A stretch of 64,000 nucleotides of DNA from Anaerofilum faecale (GTDB taxonomy: Bacteria; Bacillota; Clostridia; Oscillospirales; Ruminococcaceae): contig DXFV01000029.1 in assembly GCA_019114265.1 (NCBI GenBank), positions 1 to 64,000 of the forward strand. The letters are read 5' to 3'. The position numbers and the translations under genes were made by a program. The notes under the pieces are model-generated. The model was not told the DNA's origin. It did no database searches and saw only the letters and a program-made list of their open reading frames with translations. This document shows, in pieces, positions 59,447 through 64,000 of the stretch. Every line of letters starts with the position of its first letter. Positions within the stretch are counted from its first letter, which is position 1.

Positions 59447-60604
59447 ATGAAAAAAGTAATCAGTGTTGCGATGGCAGCCGCCATGGCGGTTTCGCTGGCG
59501 GCCTGCGGACAGGGCGGCGGCAGCCAGGACAACGCCGGCAAGATCCTGATCGGCGGCATCGGCCCCACCACCGGCTCCAACGCGCAGTACGGCACCGCCG
59601 TGCGCAACGGCGCCGAGATCGCGGTGGAGGAGATCAACGCGCTGGGCGGCGAGATCCAGTTCGGCTATAAATTCGAGGACGACGAGACCGACAACGAGAA
59701 GGCCGTCAACGCCTACAACAACCTGAAAGACTGGGCCGGCGACAGCCCCCTGGTCGTGGTCGGCGCCACCACCAGCGGCTGCACCATTGCGGTCGGTTCC
59801 GAGACCTACGCCGACAACGTCTTCCAGATCACGCCGTCCGGCACCGACGCCAAGTGCGTACAGTACGACAACGCTTTCCGCACCTGCTTCTCCGACCCCA
59901 GCCAGGGTTCCGTGTCGGCGCAGTACATCAAGGAGCACGGCCTGGGCGAGAAGATCGGCATCATCTACGACAGCTCCGATACCTATTCCGACGGCATCAC
60001 CAAGGCCTTCACCGCGGAGGCCGAGGAGATCGGCCTGGAGATTGTGGCCAGTGAGTCCTTCACTGGCGACAGCAAGACCGATATGAGCGTACAGCTGCAG
60101 AAGCTGCAGTCTGCCGGCGCCGACCTGGTGTTCCTGCCTATCTACTACAGCGAGGCTTCCACCATCCTGAAGCAGGCGTCCGACATCGGCTACACCCCCT
60201 CTTTCTATGGCTGTGACGGCATGGACGGCATCCTGACCGTGGAAAACTTCGACACCTCTCTGGCCGAGGGCCTGATGTTCCTCACCCCGTTCGTCACCAC
60301 CAGCGAGGACGAGAAGGTGCAGAACTTCGTGAAGACCTACGAGGAGAAATACGGCCAGACCCCCAACCAGTTCGCCGCCGACGCCTACGACAGCGTCTAC
60401 GCCATCTACGAGGCCTGCAAGAAGGCCGGCGCAACGGCCGACATGACCTCCCAGGAGCTGTGCGACGCTCTGAAGACCGCCATGACCGAGATCACCATCG
60501 ACGGCCTCACCGGCAAGGGGATCAGCTGGCAGGCCAACGGCGAGCCCAACAAGGAGCCGCTGGTTGCCAAGATCGAGGGCGGCGAATACACCATGCTGCA
60601 GTGA
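59447..60604 (+). CDS. livK: Branched-chain amino acid-type ABC transporter, binding lipoprotein (LivK)
   Basis: A 385-residue periplasmic-binding-type protein (Peripla_BP_6) with lipoprotein signal (lipobox LAAC, Cys20). Mature part begins ILIGGIGPTTGSNAQYGTAVRNGAEIAVEEIN-like, family-typical. Binds leucine/isoleucine/valine or a related ligand outside the membrane; ligand not certain. A terminator separates it from livHMGF, allowing excess of the binding protein. GAAGGAGG precedes the ATG. Confidence 0.9.
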   Translation: MKKVISVAMAAAMAVSLAACGQGGGSQDNAGKILIGGIGPTTGSNAQYGTAVRNGAEIAVEEINALGGEIQFGYKFEDDETDNEKAVNAYNNLKDWAGDSPLVVVGATTSGCTIAVGSETYADNVFQITPSGTDAKCVQYDNAFRTCFSDPSQGSVSAQYIKEHGLGEKIGIIYDSSDTYSDGITKAFTAEAEEIGLEIVASESFTGDSKTDMSVQLQKLQSAGADLVFLPIYYSEASTILKQASDIGYTPSFYGCDGMDGILTVENFDTSLAEGLMFLTPFVTTSEDEKVQNFVKTYEEKYGQTPNQFAADAYDSVYAIYEACKKAGATADMTSQELCDALKTAMTEITIDGLTGKGISWQANGEPNKEPLVAKIEGGEYTMLQ

Positions 60605-60632
60605 TCTGCCGCAGGGTGCAGGTTTGTATCTG

Positions 60633-60670
60633 AACAGGCGGGCCGCCGGGATCTCCGGCGGCCTGTTTTC
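60633..60670 (+). terminator. Terminator between livK and livH
   Basis: AACAG-CGG-GCCGCCGG pairs with CCGGCGGC-CTGTT with a small bulge, followed by TTTTC. Probably partial. Confidence 0.7.
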
Positions 60671-60704
60671 TTGCTTGTATACAGGCGGTTTTTGTCAGAA
60701 ACCG

Positions 60705-60733
60705 TTGTACTTGCTGCTTTTTCGTGGTAAAAT
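60705..60733 (+). promoter_or_regulatory. Promoter of livHMGF
   Basis: TTGTAC (60705-60710), 17-nt spacer, TAAAAT (60728-60733) with extended TGG. Confidence 0.7.
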
Positions 60734-60830
60734 GGTGAAGTGCCCTGCCTATGCGGCCGTGACCGGCGGGGCCAACAAACTGGCCGCGGCGTCTGTCAAT
60801 GGCAGGGCCGGGGAAGAGGAGTGTGTCTGT

Positions 60831-61709
60831 ATGGATTTTATCAAGTATCTGATCACAGGCATCAGCCTGGGCAGTGTATACGCCATCATCGCGCTGGGAT
60901 ATACGATGGTGTACGGCATCGCAAAGATGCTCAACTTTGCCCACGGCGATGTCATCATGGTGGGTGGATACATGACCTTTATTTTCATGAACAGCCTGGG
61001 CATGCCGGCCATTTTGGCGGTGCTGGGCGCGATGGTGGTGTGCACGGTGCTGGGCATCGTCATTGAGCGTGTGGCCTATAAGCCGCTGCGCGAGGCGTCC
61101 AGCCTGGCGGTGCTCATCACCGCCATCGGCGTCAGCTACCTGCTGCAGAACCTGGCGCTCATCATCTGGGGCTCCACCCCCAAGAGCTTCCCGTCGGTTG
61201 TGTCGATCGACCCCATCGTCCTGCCCGGCGGCATCACCATCAGCGGCGAGACGATCGTCACGGTGGTTGTGTCTGCCCTCATCATGATCGGCCTGACCCT
61301 GTTCATCAACAAGAGCAAGCTGGGCCATGCCATGCAGGCGGTGGCCGAGGACAAGGGCGCCGCACAGCTGATGGGCATCAACGTGAACGCCACCATCTCC
61401 ATCACCTTTGCCATCGGCTCTGCCCTGGCGGCGGTTGCCGGCGCGCTGCTGTGCTCTTCCTACCCGCTGCTGCAGCCCACCACCGGCGCCATGCCCGGTA
61501 TCCGCGCGTTCGTGGCCGCGGTGTTCGGCGGCATCGGTTCCATTCCCGGTGCGATGCTGGGCGGCGTTTTGCTGGGCATCATCGAGAGCCTGACCAAAGC
61601 GTACATCTCCACCGAGCTGTCCGACGCGGTGGTGTTTGCGATGCTGATCGTAGTGCTGCTGGTCAAACCCACGGGTCTGCTGGGCAAAAAGATCAGCGAG
61701 AAAGTGTGA
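60831..61709 (+). CDS. livH: Branched-chain amino acid ABC transporter permease LivH
   Basis: A 292-residue inner-membrane protein with about eight helices (BPD_transp_2). It has IALGYTMVYGIAKMLNFAHGD near the N-terminus, the LivH hallmark, and the coupling loop GHAMQAVAEDKGAAQLMGINV. Start ATG 60831 after AGAGGAG at 9-nt spacing; an upstream in-frame extension crosses the promoter and was rejected. Confidence 0.93.
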   Translation: MDFIKYLITGISLGSVYAIIALGYTMVYGIAKMLNFAHGDVIMVGGYMTFIFMNSLGMPAILAVLGAMVVCTVLGIVIERVAYKPLREASSLAVLITAIGVSYLLQNLALIIWGSTPKSFPSVVSIDPIVLPGGITISGETIVTVVVSALIMIGLTLFINKSKLGHAMQAVAEDKGAAQLMGINVNATISITFAIGSALAAVAGALLCSSYPLLQPTTGAMPGIRAFVAAVFGGIGSIPGAMLGGVLLGIIESLTKAYISTELSDAVVFAMLIVVLLVKPTGLLGKKISEKV

Positions 61710-61719
61710 GGTGGGCAGC

Positions 61720-62805
61720 ATGAAAAACATTGTAACCAAACTCAAATCCTTTCCCCGTGACACCCGGCGCGATCTGGGCAACTATCTGATCGTCGTGGCG
61801 GCGTTCCTGCTGATGCAGGCAGCGCTGGGCGGCGGCCTGATCTCCAACTCGATGGAGGGCCTGCTGGTCCCCATCTGCGCCTATGTTGTCATGGCCATCT
61901 CGCTCACCCTCACGGTGGGCATCCTGGGCGAGTTGAGCCTGGGCCACGGCGGTTTCATGAGCGTGGGCGCGTTTGTGGGCGTGTTCTTCAGCATGGCCAC
62001 CCAGAACAGCATCCCGTCCGACGGGATGCGCCTGTTCCTCGCCTTTGTGGCGGGCACCGTCGCAGCCGGCGTGGTGGGTCTGCTGATCGGTATTCCGGTG
62101 CTGCGTCTGCGCGGCGACTATCTGGCCATCGTGACGCTGGCTTTCGGCGAGATCATCAAGAATGTGCTGAACGTGCTGTATGTGGGCGTGGATGCAAACG
62201 GCATCCATGTGGCGATCTCGGATGAAAAGGCGCTGCATCTGGCCGAGGACGGCCGGGTCATCATCGCCGGCGCGCTGGGCATTTCGGGCGGCCGCAAGCT
62301 GGCCACCTTCGTCATCGGCTTTGTGCTGGTGCTGGTCGCGCTGTTCATCGTGCAGAACCTGGTGCGCAGCCGCGCAGGCCGTGCCATCATGTCCATCCGC
62401 GACAATCGCATTGCGGCCGAGGCGATGGGCATCAACGTCACCAAATACAAGCTGATGGCCTTTTCCATCAGCGCGGCGCTGGCCGGTGCGGCGGGCGTGC
62501 TCTACGGACACAACTACTCCGCGCTGCAGGCCGGCAAGTTCAACTACAATATGTCCATCCAGGTGCTGCTGTTCGTGGTGCTGGGCGGCATGACCAGCCT
62601 GCGCGGCGCGATGATCGCGGCGGTGGTGCTGACGGTCCTGCCCGAGATGCTGCGCGGCCTGGAGGACTACCGCATGCTGATCTACGCCATCGTGCTGATC
62701 GCGGTGATGATCTTCAACCAGAGCCCGCAGCTGATCCAGTGGCGCGCCCGCATGGCGGAGAAGCTGCCGAAGTTCGGCCGCAAGAAGGAAAAGGAGGCGA
62801 AGTGA
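61720..62805 (+). CDS. livM: Branched-chain amino acid ABC transporter permease LivM
   Basis: A 361-residue inner-membrane permease pairing with LivH. Motifs SLTLTVGILGELSLGHGGFMSVG and the loop AIMSIRDNRIAAEAMGINVTKYKL are family-typical. The ATG at 61720 follows GAGGTG; a GTG three codons upstream is possible but lies on that SD. C-terminus is lysine-rich. Confidence 0.93.
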   Translation: MKNIVTKLKSFPRDTRRDLGNYLIVVAAFLLMQAALGGGLISNSMEGLLVPICAYVVMAISLTLTVGILGELSLGHGGFMSVGAFVGVFFSMATQNSIPSDGMRLFLAFVAGTVAAGVVGLLIGIPVLRLRGDYLAIVTLAFGEIIKNVLNVLYVGVDANGIHVAISDEKALHLAEDGRVIIAGALGISGGRKLATFVIGFVLVLVALFIVQNLVRSRAGRAIMSIRDNRIAAEAMGINVTKYKLMAFSISAALAGAAGVLYGHNYSALQAGKFNYNMSIQVLLFVVLGGMTSLRGAMIAAVVLTVLPEMLRGLEDYRMLIYAIVLIAVMIFNQSPQLIQWRARMAEKLPKFGRKKEKEAK

Positions 62806-62806
62806 G

Positions 62807-63568
62807 ATGGCATTGCTTGAAGTGACCAACCTGGGCATTGCGTTCGGCGGCCTGCAGGCCGTGGCCCAGCTGGATATGAAGATCGAACAGGGCCATCTGT
62901 ACGGCCTCATCGGCCCCAACGGCGCCGGCAAAACCACCGTTTTCAACATGCTCACCGGCGTATACAAGCCCACCGAGGGCGACATCATCCTGGACGGCAA
63001 GAACGTCACCGGCAAAAGCCCGGAGAAGATCTGCCGCGCCGGCGTGGCCCGCACCTTCCAGAACATCCGCCTGTTCGACAAGCTCACCGTACTGGACAAC
63101 GTGAAGGTGGGCCTGCACAACCAGATCACCTATTCGGTGCTCACCGGCATCTTCCGCCTGCCCGGCTTTTTCCGCAAGGAGAAGGCGATGAACGAAAAGG
63201 CGATGGAGCTGCTGCGCATCTTCGATCTGGACAAGGAGGCGAACCTGCCGGCCGCCAGCCTGCCCTACGGCAAGCAGCGCAAGCTGGAGATCGCGCGCGC
63301 ACTGGCCACCAACCCCAAGCTGCTGCTGCTGGATGAACCGGCCGCCGGCATGAACCCCAACGAGACGGCCGAGCTGATGGAAACGGTGCGCTTTGTAAAG
63401 GATAAATTCAAGATCGCCATTCTGCTCATCGAGCACGACATGAACTTCGTCATGGGCATCTGCGAGCACATCACGGTGCTGGATTACGGGCGGGTCATCG
63501 CCAGCGGCACCGGCGACCAGGTGCGCAACAACCCCAAGGTGATCGCTGCATATCTGGGAGGAGACTAA
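62807..63568 (+). CDS. livG: Branched-chain amino acid ABC transporter ATPase LivG
   Basis: A 253-residue ABC ATPase with Walker A GPNGAGKTT (about 36-44), RTFQNIRLF Q-loop (LivG-typical), a signature region that reads LPYGKQRKLEIARAL and Walker B LLLLDEPAAGMNP. Starts 1 nt after the livM stop. Confidence 0.94.
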   Translation: MALLEVTNLGIAFGGLQAVAQLDMKIEQGHLYGLIGPNGAGKTTVFNMLTGVYKPTEGDIILDGKNVTGKSPEKICRAGVARTFQNIRLFDKLTVLDNVKVGLHNQITYSVLTGIFRLPGFFRKEKAMNEKAMELLRIFDLDKEANLPAASLPYGKQRKLEIARALATNPKLLLLDEPAAGMNPNETAELMETVRFVKDKFKIAILLIEHDMNFVMGICEHITVLDYGRVIASGTGDQVRNNPKVIAAYLGGD

Positions 63569-63570
63569 CG

Positions 63571-64000
63571 ATGGCAAAAATGCTGGAAGTACGGGATCTG
63601 CATGTCAGCTATGGCGCGATCAAGGCGATCAAGGGCATCAGCTTCGATGTGGAGGAGGGCGAGATCGTCACCCTCATCGGCGCGAACGGCGCCGGAAAAA
63701 CCACCACCCTGCACGCCATTTCGGCGCTGCAAAAGTCCGACGCGGGCAGCATCACCTTCTGCGGCAAGGACATCACCCATATGGAGGCCCACAAGATCAT
63801 CAAGCTGGGCCTGGCGCAGGTGCCGGAAGGCCGCCGCGTGTTCGCCGGTCTGACGGTGCAGCAGAATCTGGAGATGGGCGCCTACACCCGCGTGGACAGC
63901 GCCGCCGAGATCCAGAAGGACTACGACAAGGTGTTTGAATGGCTGCCCCGCCTGAAGGAGCGCCGCCGGCAGCAGGCGGGCACCCTGTCGGGCGGCGAAC
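63571..64000 (+). CDS. livF: Branched-chain amino acid ABC transporter ATPase LivF (cut by window end)
   Basis: The first 143 residues of an ABC ATPase: MAKMLEVRDLHVSYGAIKAI, Walker A GANGAGKTT, and the LivF signature VPEGRRVFAGLTVQQNLEMGAY, ending at the signature LSGGE. The 3' part lies outside the window. Starts 2 nt after livG with GGGAGGAG upstream. Confidence 0.94.
   Translation, partial: MAKMLEVRDLHVSYGAIKAIKGISFDVEEGEIVTLIGANGAGKTTTLHAISALQKSDAGSITFCGKDITHMEAHKIIKLGLAQVPEGRRVFAGLTVQQNLEMGAYTRVDSAAEIQKDYDKVFEWLPRLKERRRQQAGTLSGGE

Overview
The window is a GC-rich, gene-dense stretch of a Gram-positive bacterial chromosome. It most resembles a spore-forming gut anaerobe of the Clostridia (Oscillospirales/Ruminococcaceae-like). 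This rests on RemA, class III fructose-bisphosphatase, a YicC-to-ThiN housekeeping cluster, SipL/SpoIVA and SpoIVFA/SpoIVFB sporulation pairs, LPXTG-type surface proteins and Bmp-type nucleoside uptake. No genus can be assigned from the sequence alone. All assignments come from reading motifs and layout; no database search was run.

Layout. 1-332: tail of a tRNA cluster (Phe, Gly, Val, Cys) and its terminator. 411-3104: biotin block, bioY-bioB divergent from birA, with two BirA-type operators. 3430-16421: housekeeping run yicC-remA-gmk-priA-def-fmt-yugP-rsmB-rlmN-prpC-prkC-rsgA-thiN, mostly overlapping or nearly touching; rpoZ, coaBC and rpe are absent from the places they often occupy. 16567-18015: a lower-GC MFS efflux gene behind a leader peptide and an SD-hiding hairpin. 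18134-22368: a leftward five-gene operon in which an ArsR/CadC-type regulator and palindromic operator control a small HMA protein, a soft-metal P1B ATPase and a two-gene minimal SUF Fe-S system, the last three coupled by ATGA overlaps. 22504-30966: YitT, MATE, SpoIVFA/B, a small membrane protein, a radical SAM protein, Fbp and a tyrosine phosphatase.

31025-50217 is dominated by nucleoside salvage: deoD, cdd and a Bmp lipoprotein, then nupOPQ, pdp and a dCMP deaminase. The two halves are separated by a 2256-residue cell-wall-anchored GH101 endo-alpha-N-acetylgalactosaminidase (mucin O-glycan release) and by sipL-spoIVA with a sigma-E-like promoter. 50323-53652: an ECF sigma/anti-sigma pair and, divergent from it, a stand-alone CARF-nuclease (DUF1887/Card1-like) with no CRISPR locus nearby. 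53803-55487: rpsB-tsf. 55519-56834: a complete IS3-family element with a CTCG target duplication, sitting in the loop of the tsf terminator. 56835-58474: intergenic repeats and a second LPXTG surface protein. 58928-64000: a YerC/TrpR-like regulator and a branched-chain-amino-acid-type ABC transporter, livKHMGF, with livF cut by the window end.

The most unusual items are the metal-export/Fe-S operon, the leader-peptide-controlled efflux gene, the orphan CARF nuclease whose ExK position reads Ser-Cys-Lys, and the IS nested in a terminator loop with a foldback hairpin over its own transposase ribosome binding site.
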